Of a DNA stretch of 64,000 bases, positions 38,337 to 46,947 are shown piece after piece. This DNA is from Streptomyces violaceusniger Tu 4113. GTDB taxonomy: Bacteria; Actinomycetota; Actinomycetes; Streptomycetales; Streptomycetaceae. How positions within the stretch are numbered: the stretch's first letter is position 1; each line of letters begins with the position of its first letter. The notes beneath the pieces are model-generated. The model made no database searches, had not been told where the DNA came from, and saw only the letters and a program-made list of their open reading frames with translations. Both the position numbers and the translations under genes were made by a program. The DNA is taken from positions 4,278,001 through 4,342,000 of the forward strand of contig NC_015957.1 in NCBI RefSeq assembly GCF_000147815.2. Direction: 5' to 3'.

Positions 38337-40370
38337 CTACTGGCGGCTCGACAGCCGGCACATGGCCTTGGCGGTGCGGTGCGGGTCGCTTTCGGAGCGG
38401 GCGGTGAGCACGACCGCCCCCTGCCGCGTGGCGCCGTTCTTCGCGGCCACCGCCACCTCGACATCCACCGATCCACCGGCCCTTGCGGTGGCGAGACGGT
38501 TGGGCAGCCACGCGGACCAGCCCCGGCCCACGGCCCTCGCCGACAGCCGGTAGACATCCGAGTCCACCGAAGTGGCCGCCGCCTCGGCCCGGTTGCCCGT
38601 AGCGCGCCCGGTGTTGTCGAGGCCGAAGGTGCACACGGCCCGGGAGCGGGCGGCGTCCCCCTTGGCCTGGCCGTGGTGGAGGGCCGGTCCGCGGCGTTGC
38701 GGTCCCGCGCCGTCGAGGGACTTCACCGCGATGGTGTATGAGAGCACTCCGGACCGGTCGCGCTCGAGGCCGAGCACATAGAAGTGCAGCCGGTTGGCCC
38801 GGTCGAGGTACTCGTACTGGCTGCCGGAGTCGGCTCCGGCGTGGAAGAGCGCATCGCTGAGCTGCCGGTAGTCGCCCATGGTGATCTTCTGGGTGGTGCC
38901 GTCGGGGCGCCGGAAGTCCACCAGGCCGATGTCCTCGGGGTGCGCGTCGACGACCCAGGCGAACGGGGCCCGGTCCTTGTTCTTCGTCTTGGTGAGCAGT
39001 ACCCCGTGATCCGGGGTGAACGAGTCCATGCCCATGCGGTCGACGATCTCGACGGTGTAGTTGTCGTAGCCACCGCCGTCGCACAGCGGGTCGGTGGCAT
39101 TGTCGCAGGACGGCGAGAGATCGCGGCCCAGGGCGATGTTGACCCCGGAGAGCCCCTTCTCACCCGGTGGGGCCGAGCGTGCGGTGACCCGGGCGACGAC
39201 GAGGCCGGAGCTCTTCAGGGCGTCGCGGTCCAGCCGCAGGACGTTCTTCTCGTCGACGATGCCGAGCTTCAGCTTGTCGCGCAGCACATGCTGGGAGCCC
39301 ATCGAGCCACCGGCGGTGGCGGGGATCTGCCAGCGGGTGTGCGGCCCGCCGGGGCCGTTGAACGAACCGCGGGAGAGCATGCCCCAGATACCGGTGTACG
39401 AACGGCTGAGGGGGGTGCCGTACGGGTTGTTGTAGTTGTCCCCGATGCCCAGGATATGGCTGAGTTCATGGGCGTACACGGCCATCCCGGAGCTCTCGGC
39501 CTGCACCGACGACCCGTCGGCGGCGTTGGGCCAGATACGGGCGGCGGACTGCCAGGACGTCCACGGTACGTAGCGGGTCCGGGCGGAGTTGTCGCCCGTG
39601 GTGGCCGGCGGCCCCCAGGCGGCGGGTATGTCCGCCGCGCTCGGGAACTTCATCTGGCCGAACTCCTGCCAGGTGGACGACTCGTCCTGCCCGGCCGTGA
39701 GATAGAAGACGAAGTCGAACGAGTCCGTCTTGTCGGCGCCGACATCGGCCACCCAGGCGGCCTTGCCGTCGGCCCGAATGTCCTTGTCGCAGGTGTCCCC
39801 GGCCGGGCAGGCCCCCGGGTTCATCGAGTCCTCGACACCGTACTGATAGGACTTGCCCGGCATGCGGTACACACCGAAGGCGGTCAGATCGACACCGATG
39901 CGGCCGCCGGAGTCCTCCATCCAGTACTCGTTGATGGTGTGACCGTTGTTCAGCGGCCCCGGTGTGTTGAGGAAGTCCTGGTAGAAGCGCGGGAGGCGAG
40001 CGCGGGGGATGTCGGAGGCACTGGCCTGCGGATTGCCGAACAGGGTGGATCCGGCCGGGCGGCTGACCGTGAACTCCTCGTCCGGATAGTCCAGGAGCAC
40101 CAGCGCGCCCTTGAAGGTGCGCTGTGTGGGCTTGACGTCGGGGTCCGCCCAGCGCGTTCCGGGGACCGCACGGTAGTCGGCCCAGGTCATGTCGTCGGGG
40201 TTGCGCCACTGCTGCGGGTCGATCGGCCGCACCAGCGACGGCCGGGCGGGACCGGCCGACGGTAAGTCGTCGGGGGTGGCCCGCGCGGGTCCGGCGGCGA
40301 TGGCCGCCGCGGTGGCGAGGACCGTGGCGACGACGGTCAACCGGCCGACGGGTCTTCGGGGGAGTAACAA
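38337..40370 (-). CDS. secreted M6-family (immune inhibitor A-like) metalloprotease
   Basis: The protein has 677 residues, from TTG 40370 preceded by GAGGTGA. An N-terminal signal peptide (RRPVGRLTVVATVLATAAAIAAG, cleavage near ARA at 29-31) is followed by the M6 domain with the zinc motif HELSH (His301, Glu302, His305) and a downstream GIGDNYNNPYG loop. The C-terminal 100 residues form a beta-sandwich-like extension (SVDVEVAVAAKNG and following). M6 enzymes are exported zinc proteases that degrade host or environmental proteins. Codon 2 is TTA, so expression should need the bldA tRNA, in keeping with protease production during development. Weak-start alternatives lie inside the signal peptide and would delete that codon. 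Confidence 0.9.
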   Translation of the reverse strand: MLLPRRPVGRLTVVATVLATAAAIAAGPARATPDDLPSAGPARPSLVRPIDPQQWRNPDDMTWADYRAVPGTRWADPDVKPTQRTFKGALVLLDYPDEEFTVSRPAGSTLFGNPQASASDIPRARLPRFYQDFLNTPGPLNNGHTINEYWMEDSGGRIGVDLTAFGVYRMPGKSYQYGVEDSMNPGACPAGDTCDKDIRADGKAAWVADVGADKTDSFDFVFYLTAGQDESSTWQEFGQMKFPSAADIPAAWGPPATTGDNSARTRYVPWTSWQSAARIWPNAADGSSVQAESSGMAVYAHELSHILGIGDNYNNPYGTPLSRSYTGIWGMLSRGSFNGPGGPHTRWQIPATAGGSMGSQHVLRDKLKLGIVDEKNVLRLDRDALKSSGLVVARVTARSAPPGEKGLSGVNIALGRDLSPSCDNATDPLCDGGGYDNYTVEIVDRMGMDSFTPDHGVLLTKTKNKDRAPFAWVVDAHPEDIGLVDFRRPDGTTQKITMGDYRQLSDALFHAGADSGSQYEYLDRANRLHFYVLGLERDRSGVLSYTIAVKSLDGAGPQRRGPALHHGQAKGDAARSRAVCTFGLDNTGRATGNRAEAAATSVDSDVYRLSARAVGRGWSAWLPNRLATARAGGSVDVEVAVAAKNGATRQGAVVLTARSESDPHRTAKAMCRLSSRQ

Positions 40371-40799
40371 TGCTCACCTCGTGTCGGGCGTCTTGGAGCT
40401 CGGAGATGACAAGCCGTACGAGCGGTATGCCTACCGCTGCCCCAAGGTAAGGCGGGGGAGGAGGGGGCGCCAGAGTGCGTCGGTGACGGCCGGGACCATC
40501 GCCCGCCGGTCCCGCTCCGGGCTCCGCATCGGCCCCGCATCGGCTTCGCTCCGGCCCCCGGCGGTCGTCCCGGTCCCGGTACCGGAGGACGGCTGCCGGA
40601 CCGGTGGGAAAGCGCGATAGCGTGTACAGGCCAACGGGAGCTGCCGCCTGGACTTCGGCTCAGCGCAATCCGGGAACAGCCCACCCCGGAAGGCGAGATG
40701 CGCCCGCGCCCCCGAGGTGCGTCCGCGCTCGCCCGAAGCCGGGCACCGGCCCTGGCTCCCGTCCGGCGCGATTCGTGGATACCAGCACTAGGAGCCCTC

Positions 40800-42434
40800 T
40801 TGACCAGCCCGGAACAGCGCATGGCTGACCTGCTCAAGACCTTCGGTGAGCCTGCGGCGAACACCGCGTACCTGCTGTGCGACAGGCACCCGGACGACGC
40901 CGTCGCGTTCACGGTGGTGGGCAAGGACCTGACCGGCCACGACATGACGTACGGGGAGCTGCGGGACCGTTCGTCGCGGATGGCCGGTGCCCTGGCCGCC
41001 CTGGGAGTCGGAGTGGGCGACCGCGTTGCCACCTTGATGGGCAAATCCGCCGACCTGCTGATCGCGACCCTGGCGATCTGGCGGCTCGGGGCCGTCCAGG
41101 TGCCGCTGTTCACCGCGTTCGCCCCGCCGGCCATCGCGCTGCGGATCGCGGGCAACGCCACCAAGGTCGTGATCAGCGACGCCGACCAACGCCCCAAGCT
41201 GGACCCGGAGTCGGGCTTCCCCGGCGAGCGCCCCTGGCGGATCGTCACCACCGGGCCCGTCACCGGGTCCGACCTGTCCTTCGCGGAACTGGCCGAGGGA
41301 GACGCCACGCTGCCCGAGCCGGTGGCCGTGGGCGGCGACGGGCTCATCGTGGAGCTGTTCACCTCGGGTACCGCGGGCACCCCCAAGGCAGTCCCGATCC
41401 CGCTGCGGGCCGTCGCGGGGTTCGCGATGTACCAGCAGTTCGGCCTGGACCACCGGCCCACCGACGTCTTCTGGAACGCCGCCGACCCGGGCTGGGCGTA
41501 CGGCCTGTACTACGCGCTCATCGGGCCGCTCGCCCTCGGGCAGCGCGCACTGCTGTTGAACGGCCTGTTCTCCGCGGAGTCCACCTGGGAGGTGCTCTCC
41601 CGCTTCGGGGTCACCAACTTCACCGCCGGGCCCACCGTCTACCGCAAGCTGCGCGCCTCCGGTATCCCCGCCCCCGGCGATCTGCGGCTGCGCTGCTGCT
41701 CCGCGGCGGGCGAACCGCTGCCCCCGGACGTCGTCGACTGGGCGCTCGAGACGCTCGGTGTCCCCGTGCGCGACCACTACGGCTCGACCGAGCTGGGCAT
41801 GGTGATCGCCCACGCCTGGCACCCGTCCCTGCGCGACGACATCAAGCCCGGCTCCATGGGCCGTCCGCTGCCCGGCTGGCGGGTGAAGGTGCTGCGCGAG
41901 GACACCAACTCCGCACTGGCCCGGGTGGACATCCCCGGCCGGGTCGTGGTGGACATCGAGGACAGCCCGCTGATGTGGTTCAAGGGCTACCTCGACGCCC
42001 CCGAGCAGACCGCCGAGAAGTTCAGCCCCGACGGGCGCTGGTTCTACACCGGTGACACCGCCTCCCGCGACGAGGAGGGCGATCTGTTCTTCTCCGGGCG
42101 CGGCGACGACATCATCCTGATGGCGGGCTACCGCATCGGCCCCTTCGAGGTGGAGACCGTGCTGCTGGAGCACGCCGCGGTGGCGGAGGCCGCCGTGGTC
42201 GGCGTACCGGACGAGGAGTACGGCGAGGTCGTGGAGGCGTTCATCGTGCCGCGACCGGGGACGGAGGCGGACGACGCGCTCGCGGCCGAGCTGCAGCAGC
42301 TCGTCAGGGAGCGGTACGCCAAGCACGCCTATCCGCGGAACGTCCACTTCGTGACCGAGCTGCCGAAGACCTCCAGCGGTAAGACGCAGCGGTTCCTGCT
42401 GCGTCCGCAGCAGCCCTCGCCCCGGCGCCCCTGA
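40800..42434 (+). CDS. AMP-forming acyl-CoA synthetase
   Basis: The protein has 544 residues of the ANL adenylating superfamily. TTG 40800 is preferred because AGGAG (40790-40794) is five nt upstream; ATG 40821 is a possible later start. Motifs: TSGTAGTPK near residue 188, YGSTELG near 327, TGD near 415, and the C-terminal lysine of KTSSGKTQR near 527. It activates a carboxylic acid with ATP to the acyl-AMP and then CoA thioester. The layout (GWAYGLYY in the substrate pocket region) resembles acetyl- and medium-chain acyl-CoA synthetases. It stands alone, divergent from the M6 gene, and could supply precursors, but no operon link shows this. The 429 nt upstream hold no recognised gene. Confidence 0.88.
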   Translation: MTSPEQRMADLLKTFGEPAANTAYLLCDRHPDDAVAFTVVGKDLTGHDMTYGELRDRSSRMAGALAALGVGVGDRVATLMGKSADLLIATLAIWRLGAVQVPLFTAFAPPAIALRIAGNATKVVISDADQRPKLDPESGFPGERPWRIVTTGPVTGSDLSFAELAEGDATLPEPVAVGGDGLIVELFTSGTAGTPKAVPIPLRAVAGFAMYQQFGLDHRPTDVFWNAADPGWAYGLYYALIGPLALGQRALLLNGLFSAESTWEVLSRFGVTNFTAGPTVYRKLRASGIPAPGDLRLRCCSAAGEPLPPDVVDWALETLGVPVRDHYGSTELGMVIAHAWHPSLRDDIKPGSMGRPLPGWRVKVLREDTNSALARVDIPGRVVVDIEDSPLMWFKGYLDAPEQTAEKFSPDGRWFYTGDTASRDEEGDLFFSGRGDDIILMAGYRIGPFEVETVLLEHAAVAEAAVVGVPDEEYGEVVEAFIVPRPGTEADDALAAELQQLVRERYAKHAYPRNVHFVTELPKTSSGKTQRFLLRPQQPSPRRP

Positions 42435-42476
42435 GCGGTTCCCGCGCCGAGGTGGCCTCCGCAAGGCATCGCGCAT

Positions 42477-42512
42477 GCCCGGCGTCCCGTGTCGTAGCGC
42501 GGGGCGCCGGGC
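42477..42512. terminator. hairpin between convergent synthetase and ArsC-like genes
   Basis: A 13-bp stem (42477-42489 and 42500-42512) with one G-U type pair and a 10-nt loop lies in the 101-nt convergent gap. Confidence 0.65.
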
Positions 42513-42535
42513 GCGTCGTGGCCATGGCCTTGAGG

Positions 42536-42904
42536 TCACTCGCGGGACCGGGACAGCGCCTCCCGTACCGCCTCCTCCGTGCGCCCCACCACCGCCGTGC
42601 CATCGTCCGCCGTGATGATGGGCCGCTGGATGAGCTTGGGGTGCTCGGCGAGCGCCGCGATCCAGCGGTCCCGAGCGCTCTCCGCACGCGGCCAGTCCTT
42701 CAGCCCCAGCTCCTTCGCGGCGGCCTCCTGGGTCCGGGTGATGTCCCACGGCTCCAGCCCGAGCCGGCCGAGCACCTCGCGGATCTCGTCCTGGCTCGGC
42801 ACGTCTTCGAGATAGCGGCGGACGGTGTACCCGGCCCCCTCCGCGTCGAGCAGGGTGAGCGCGCCACGGCACTTCGCGCATGCCGGATTGATCCAGATCT
42901 CCAT
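42536..42904 (-). CDS. ArsC/Spx-family thioredoxin-fold protein
   Basis: The protein has 122 residues, beginning MEIWINPACAKC at ATG 42904. The CxxC pair Cys9/Cys12 lies at the start of the first helix, as in the ArsC-related (ArsC/YffB/Spx) group, and the RPIITADDGTAVVGR segment near 90-105 is the typical cis-proline and loop region. True arsenate reductases of this type use glutaredoxin and glutathione, which Streptomyces lack. No arsR, arsB or acr3 gene adjoins it, so the arsenate role is unproven. It is divergent from the small conserved gene at 43028. Confidence 0.85.
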   Translation of the reverse strand: MEIWINPACAKCRGALTLLDAEGAGYTVRRYLEDVPSQDEIREVLGRLGLEPWDITRTQEAAAKELGLKDWPRAESARDRWIAALAEHPKLIQRPIITADDGTAVVGRTEEAVREALSRSRE

Positions 42905-43027
42905 GCCGTGCACGGTATCGCGAGGCCGCCTCGTAAATGGCGCCTGACCAGGGGCCTTTGTCAGTGCCCGGCCGTAGAATGGAGGCAGTTGAAGGGAAGG
43001 TTTCCCGACCATCTCAGGAGGCTGCCG

Positions 43028-43324
43028 ATGGCCGTTGCCGCACCCCCTCTTCAGGAGCTGCCGAGCTTTCCGACCCTGCCGAAGAAGCGGATGCCCGCCG
43101 GGCGTCCGCGTGAGTGGTACGAGTCCCACAACCGCCGTCTGAAGGCCATGCGTCTGGCCATCGCGCTGCTCAACTCCGGTGTCTACCGCCCCGAGCAGGC
43201 GCCCAACCGCAAGATACGCTCCACGGCCGACCGGATCGGGGTGCATCCGCCCTCCGACATCACCTGCCGGATGGTGCGCTCCCTCATGCGCACCGATCAC
43301 ACCGACCGCCCCGCCCGCCGCTGA
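43028..43324 (+). CDS. small conserved protein of unknown function
   Basis: The protein has 98 residues from ATG 43028, six nt after a consensus AGGAGG (43016-43021). It is rich in Arg and Pro (RMPAGRPREWYESHNRRLKA) with one amphipathic helix around 35-55 and no membrane segment. The run of Arg/Lys suggests nucleic-acid or ribosome contact, but no domain is recognised. A TAGAAT -10-like element lies at 42975-42980. It is monocistronic, with a terminator directly after it. Confidence 0.75.
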   Translation: MAVAAPPLQELPSFPTLPKKRMPAGRPREWYESHNRRLKAMRLAIALLNSGVYRPEQAPNRKIRSTADRIGVHPPSDITCRMVRSLMRTDHTDRPARR

Positions 43325-43331
43325 AACCGCC

Positions 43332-43364
43332 GGCCCGCCGCGCCTCCTCGGATCGCGGCGGGCC
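43332..43364. terminator. hairpin after the small conserved gene
   Basis: A perfect 11-bp GC stem (43332-43342 and 43354-43364) with an 11-nt loop starts 8 nt after the stop codon. Confidence 0.75.
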
Positions 43365-43426
43365 CGGCCCGGCGGCGCGCGGTCACCGCGTCAGCGTCAG
43401 CCGTTCCCACGGCTACGATCGCCGTC

Positions 43427-43450
43427 AACGGTTAACCGAAAACGGATAAC
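43427..43450. promoter_or_regulatory. AACGGWTAAC direct repeats with a 10-bp palindrome
   Basis: In a 433-nt gene-free stretch (43325-43757), AACGGTTAAC (43427-43436) and AACGGATAAC (43441-43450) repeat with a 14-nt period, and CGGTTAACCG (43429-43438) is a perfect palindrome. It may be an operator for the stress-protein gene downstream. The rest of the stretch shows nothing clear. Confidence 0.35.
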
Positions 43451-43757
43451 GGTGTCCCGAGCGAGGGGAGCAGGCCCCAGCAGGGCCCATGCACCGACAG
43501 CGCGAAAGGAAGCGGCCCCTTCCGGGAATGGCGCGGTCTCGTGCCCGGGTGGGAAATGAAGGGCGAAGTGTGGCAGGGAGAAGGGCGAAGAGGGCCGGGG
43601 AAATGCTCCGCGGATAGCCGCGCCGGCGTTCCGGATTTTCCGGCGGCGCGGACCATCCTCGGAGGTTCCGCCGCTTTCCCCTCTCCCCTCCCCGCGGCTC
43701 TCCCGTTGCGAGGGGACAGGCGCGGGCGCACGCTCTCCTTGACGGAGGGAGGCGGCG

Positions 43758-44237
43758 ATGACCCAGCAACCGCCGTCGGAGGTGGTCGACCGCCCGGTCG
43801 TCGGCTCGTTTCCGACCTACGCCGGCGCCCAGCGCGCGGTCGACTTCCTGGCCGACAACAAGTTCCCGGTGGAGCACACGGCGATCATCGGCTCGGACCT
43901 CCGGATGGTCGAGACGGTGCTCGGGCGGCTGACCAGGGGCCGTGCGGCGCTGGCGGGAGCCGGTACGGGGGCCTGGTTCGGGCTGCTGATCGGGCTGCTG
44001 CTGTCCGTGTTCGCCGCCGGGGCCAACAATGTGATCGTGCTGCTGGTGAGCGGTCTCGTCTACGGCGCGGTGTTCGGCGCGATCTTCGGTTTCGTCGGGC
44101 ATGCCATGACCCGGGGGCAGCGCGATTTCTCGTCCCGCAGCCAGATCGTCGCCGCGCGCTATGACGTGGTCGCGGACGCCGAGGTCGCCGATGAGGCGAA
44201 GAACATGCTGGCCAGACTGGCGATGCGGGAGGGCTGA
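43758..44237 (+). CDS. YflT-type general stress membrane protein
   Basis: The protein has 159 residues from ATG 43758 with GGAGGGAGG upstream. The N-terminal half (15-60: VVGSFPTYAGAQRAVDFLADNKF) matches the general-stress-protein 17M/YflT domain seen in many actinobacterial proteins. Two membrane helices follow (about 65-88 and 90-115, Gly/Ala/Leu rich), and a cytoplasmic tail with an ARYDVVAD segment ends it. Family members respond to general stress; the molecular role is unknown. It appears monocistronic. Confidence 0.82.
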   Translation: MTQQPPSEVVDRPVVGSFPTYAGAQRAVDFLADNKFPVEHTAIIGSDLRMVETVLGRLTRGRAALAGAGTGAWFGLLIGLLLSVFAAGANNVIVLLVSGLVYGAVFGAIFGFVGHAMTRGQRDFSSRSQIVAARYDVVADAEVADEAKNMLARLAMREG

Positions 44238-44272
44238 GCGGATTCCTGGGGTCTTCCGGGGGCCCGTGCACA

Positions 44273-44292
44273 TACTAACGGCATTAGGAGTA
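44273..44292 (+). promoter_or_regulatory. candidate BlaI-type operator before DUF6153
   Basis: The sequence TACTAACGGCATTAGGAGTA is an imperfect palindrome containing CTAA-N5-TTAG, 43 nt before the proposed start of the DUF6153 gene. Its left half TACTAACGG is repeated in inverted orientation upstream of the blaI-like gene at 46948-46956. Confidence 0.45.
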
Positions 44293-44335
44293 GGGTGTGG
44301 CTCCGAGAGATCACACCGACCCCCGAGGAGTGACG

Positions 44336-44827
44336 GTGGCCACCGGCAGGAGTGTGCGCGCGGGCGGAGTCCTTCCGCGGCTCCTGCTTGTCGTCGTGCT
44401 CGCGCTCGGTGTCTTCGTCATGCACACCCTGGGCCATCCCGACGGCGGATCCGGTGCGGGTGGGAGCCACTCGGCACACCACGCCTCCGGTGAGCCGCGC
44501 CCCGCGCCGGACGGCGGTGACCGCGACGGCGGTACGGCCGCCACCGGCTCCGGGTCGCACCGGGCCACGCCCGCCTCGTCCGCCGAGGCCGGGCATGCGC
44601 CGGCCGCGCCCAAGACGAAGCCGCGCGCGCCCATGACCGGTATGGACATGGCCTCGCTGTGTGTCGCGGTGCTCGGCGTCTGGGTGCTCGGGGCGCTCCT
44701 GAGTGCGGCCCTCGCCCGCCGGAGCGTTCCCCCGCTGAGGCTACCCGTGGCGTCGGTTGTCGTCGCGCGGCCCGACCCTCCGTCACACGGACCCGACCTC
44801 ACTGCCCTGTCTGTTCTGCGGATTTAG
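44336..44827 (+). CDS. DUF6153 family membrane protein
   Basis: GTG 44336 (163 residues) is preferred because GAGGAG lies five nt upstream; GTG 44297 with AGGAG is an alternative. A membrane helix near the start (LPRLLLVVVLALGVFVMHTL) and one near 120-140 (MASLCVAVLGVWVLGALLSA) flank a Gly/Ser/His-rich extracellular linker with several His residues. This is the common layout of the DUF6153 family, often found next to DUF305 genes. Function is unproven; the His-rich linker and its partner suggest copper or other metal handling. It ends 71 nt before the DUF305 gene and is likely co-transcribed with it. Confidence 0.82.
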   Translation: MATGRSVRAGGVLPRLLLVVVLALGVFVMHTLGHPDGGSGAGGSHSAHHASGEPRPAPDGGDRDGGTAATGSGSHRATPASSAEAGHAPAAPKTKPRAPMTGMDMASLCVAVLGVWVLGALLSAALARRSVPPLRLPVASVVVARPDPPSHGPDLTALSVLRI

Positions 44828-44898
44828 GCCGAACCGCGCGTAAAGCGCCGGTACGCCCCATGGAACAGTCAACACTTGGCAAAAAGAGGTATGTCGAC

Positions 44899-45576
44899 AT
44901 GACCGTATTCACGCATGCCCCGCGTCGGACGCTCCACCGCCGTCTCGCGCTCGTGGGCGCCATCGCCGCCGGAGGGCTGCTGCTCGCCGGTTGTGGCGGG
45001 AGCGACGACACGAAGGACATGGACCACACGGGCACGAAGGAGTCCACCGCCTCCGAGGCGACCGCGGGCTCCGCCGCGGGCACGTTCAACGACGCGGACG
45101 TCCGCTTCGCGCAGATGATGATCCCGCATCATGAGCAGGCCCTGACGATGGCCACACTGGCCGATGACCGGGCCTCGGACGCGCGGATCACGAGCCTGGC
45201 GGGGCAGATCGAGAAGGCGCAGGACCCGGAGATCGCCACCCTGAAGTCCTGGCTCAAGGACTGGGGCAAGCCGGAGAAGGCGTCATCGGGCGGTATGGAC
45301 GGCATGGCTGGCATGGACCACGGTTCGAGCGGTAAGGGCGATATGAGCGGAATGATGTCCAAGGAGGACATGCGGAAGCTCGAGGCCGCCCAGGGGCCCG
45401 CCTTCGACCGCGCCTTCGCGAGCATGATGATCGACCATCACCAGGGCGCGATCGCCATGGCGAAGGGCGAGAAGAAGAACGGCCGTAACGCCAAGGCCAA
45501 GAAGCTCGCCGACGACGTCGTCAAGAACCAGTCCACCGAGGTCGCCACCCTGCGGACCCTCCTCGACCGGCTCTGA
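44899..45576 (+). CDS. DUF305 lipoprotein, probable copper-related
   Basis: The protein has 225 residues from ATG 44899 with GAGG nine nt upstream. A signal peptide ends in the lipobox LAGC (Cys32), so it is a membrane-anchored lipoprotein. Two DUF305 half-repeats are seen: QMMIPHHEQALTMA near 74-87 and SMMIDHHQGAIAMAKGE near 175-191, each with the Met-His-His pattern. A Met/Gly/Asp-rich linker (GGMDGMAGMDHGSSGKGDMSG is the region) joins them. The family folds as ferritin-like four-helix bundles, and the Met/His content suggests copper binding. With DUF6153 it faces the BlaI-M56 pair, which points to a shared response. Confidence 0.9.
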   Translation: MTVFTHAPRRTLHRRLALVGAIAAGGLLLAGCGGSDDTKDMDHTGTKESTASEATAGSAAGTFNDADVRFAQMMIPHHEQALTMATLADDRASDARITSLAGQIEKAQDPEIATLKSWLKDWGKPEKASSGGMDGMAGMDHGSSGKGDMSGMMSKEDMRKLEAAQGPAFDRAFASMMIDHHQGAIAMAKGEKKNGRNAKAKKLADDVVKNQSTEVATLRTLLDRL

Positions 45577-45591
45577 TCCGCCGCCCGCCCC

Positions 45592-45635
45592 GCCGCCCCG
45601 GGTCCCGTGGTCCCTCCGCGTGGCCCCGGGGCGGC
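45592..45635. terminator. hairpin between DUF305 and M56 genes
   Basis: An 11-bp GC stem (45592-45602 and 45625-45635) with a 22-nt loop lies in the 79-nt gap between two converging genes. The long loop lowers confidence. Confidence 0.5.
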
Positions 45636-45655
45636 CCCCGAGGCGCGCCGGGGCG

Positions 45656-46567
45656 CTATCCCATCCCGGGGGCGCAGCCGAGCAGAGGGGGCAGCAGCGG
45701 TACGGCCACCGCGGCCGTCACCACCAGGCCGCGCAGCGCCGGATGCGGACGCCGCCGGGCCTCCAGTATCCGCCGCAGCCGGACCACGGCGTCCGGTCCG
45801 CCGACGCTGAAGGCCCCGCCGGGAGCGTGGCCCGCCGCCATCGCGTACAGGGCGGAGACGAGCGCTTCGCGCGGATGGCGGCGCAGGGCCCGGTCGTCCG
45901 CGGCCATCTCCAGCAGAAGTGCCGTCTGTGCCTTGGCTTCGCGCGCCAGCGGCAGCCACCGGAACACCCGGGCGAACGCCTCGGTGGCCGCCAGTGCCAG
46001 ATGGTGGCGGCCCGCGATATGCGCGCGCTCATGCTCCAGTACGGACTCCAGTTGCGCGGGGGAGAGCAGTCTCAGCGCGCCCGCGCTCACGACGATCCGT
46101 GGCCTGCGGCCGGGCAGGCAGTACGCCGCGGGCGTGTCATGGTCCAGCACGGTGGCGCGCCATCGCGCCGAGCGCCGGCCGACCATGTCCAGCACCCCCC
46201 GGTGGCGGGCGCGAACGCGCCGGGCCCGCAGCAGCTCATGGCCGAAGCGGACGAGCGGAAGCAGTGCCACCAAGGCCGGTACGGCGATGGCCGGAACGCC
46301 GACCGGGCCCGTGCCCGGGATGCGGGCGTCGAACGTCAACCCACAGAACCGGAGCAAGCCGGACATTCCATTATGAAGATGCCAAGTTGGGGTGACAAGG
46401 TGATAAGTGGTCAGAGCCAGTGCGATGGTGAACGACAGGACCAATCCATGCCAAACGGCAACCGCCAAGCCGGGTGCACGATACGGCCAGGCGCTGAGCG
46501 CCAGCGCCTTCGGCGCCACCGAGCCGACCACGGCGGCGTAGCAGCCCAGGGCGAGGGCGGCCGTCAC
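45656..46567 (-). CDS. M56-family membrane metallopeptidase
   Basis: The protein has 303 residues, with GTG 46567 overlapping the blaI-like stop (GTGA). Membrane helices are visible near 1-20, 33-58 and 85-105, and at the C-terminus. The cytoplasmic zinc motif HERAH (His179, Glu180, His183) sits after the third. M56 proteins such as BlaR1 sense a signal and cleave the paired BlaI repressor. This copy has no penicillin-binding sensor domain, so its signal is different and unknown. The pair with a BlaI-like repressor and the neighbouring DUF6153/DUF305 genes suggest an envelope or metal-stress circuit. Confidence 0.88.
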   Translation of the reverse strand: MTAALALGCYAAVVGSVAPKALALSAWPYRAPGLAVAVWHGLVLSFTIALALTTYHLVTPTWHLHNGMSGLLRFCGLTFDARIPGTGPVGVPAIAVPALVALLPLVRFGHELLRARRVRARHRGVLDMVGRRSARWRATVLDHDTPAAYCLPGRRPRIVVSAGALRLLSPAQLESVLEHERAHIAGRHHLALAATEAFARVFRWLPLAREAKAQTALLLEMAADDRALRRHPREALVSALYAMAAGHAPGGAFSVGGPDAVVRLRRILEARRRPHPALRGLVVTAAVAVPLLPPLLGCAPGMG

Positions 46568-46932
46568 GCCTGGGTCCGCCGCCCCGCGGCCCGCAATGCC
46601 TTGCGCAGCGCGCTGACCTCCTCCGGGCCCATCTGCTCGACGAAGTGGGCGAGGGCGGCGGAGCGGTCCTCACTGGTGCCGAGGGCGTCCTCCATCAGGG
46701 CGGCGGTGTATTCCTCTCGGCTGCGGACCGGCGAGTACATCCACGCCCGGCCCTCCTTGGCGCGCAGCAGCCAGCCCTTGTTGTAGAGGATGGAAGCGAC
46801 GGTCATCACCGTGGTATAGGCGACCGGGCGGTGCTCGTTGATGTCGTCCACGATCTCCCGCACTGTGGTGGGACGCTGCCAAGCCCAGAGGCGGTCCATG
46901 ATCTCCGCCTCGAGCTCCCCCAACCGTCGCAT
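46564..46932 (-). CDS. BlaI/MecI/CopY-family repressor
   Basis: The protein has 122 residues from ATG 46932, with GGAAGGAAG upstream. The N-terminal winged helix is clear (LGELEAEIMDRLW, VREIVDDIN, AYTTVMTVASILYNKGWL with the wing at EGRAWMYSP), followed by a helical dimerisation part (about 80-115). BlaI dimers bind TACA/TGTA-like operators and are inactivated by proteolysis by the partner M56 protein encoded by the overlapping next gene. Motif copies upstream (46948-46971) suggest autoregulation. Confidence 0.93.
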   Translation of the reverse strand: MRRLGELEAEIMDRLWAWQRPTTVREIVDDINEHRPVAYTTVMTVASILYNKGWLLRAKEGRAWMYSPVRSREEYTAALMEDALGTSEDRSAALAHFVEQMGPEEVSALRKALRAAGRRTQA

Positions 46933-46947
46933 GGACGCTTCCTTCCG

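Noticed and set aside
42535..43300. Longer 254-codon version of the ArsC-like gene
   Set aside because: The upstream extension overlaps the small gene at 43028 on the other strand and has no homology-like features; MEIWINPAC is the natural start of the fold.
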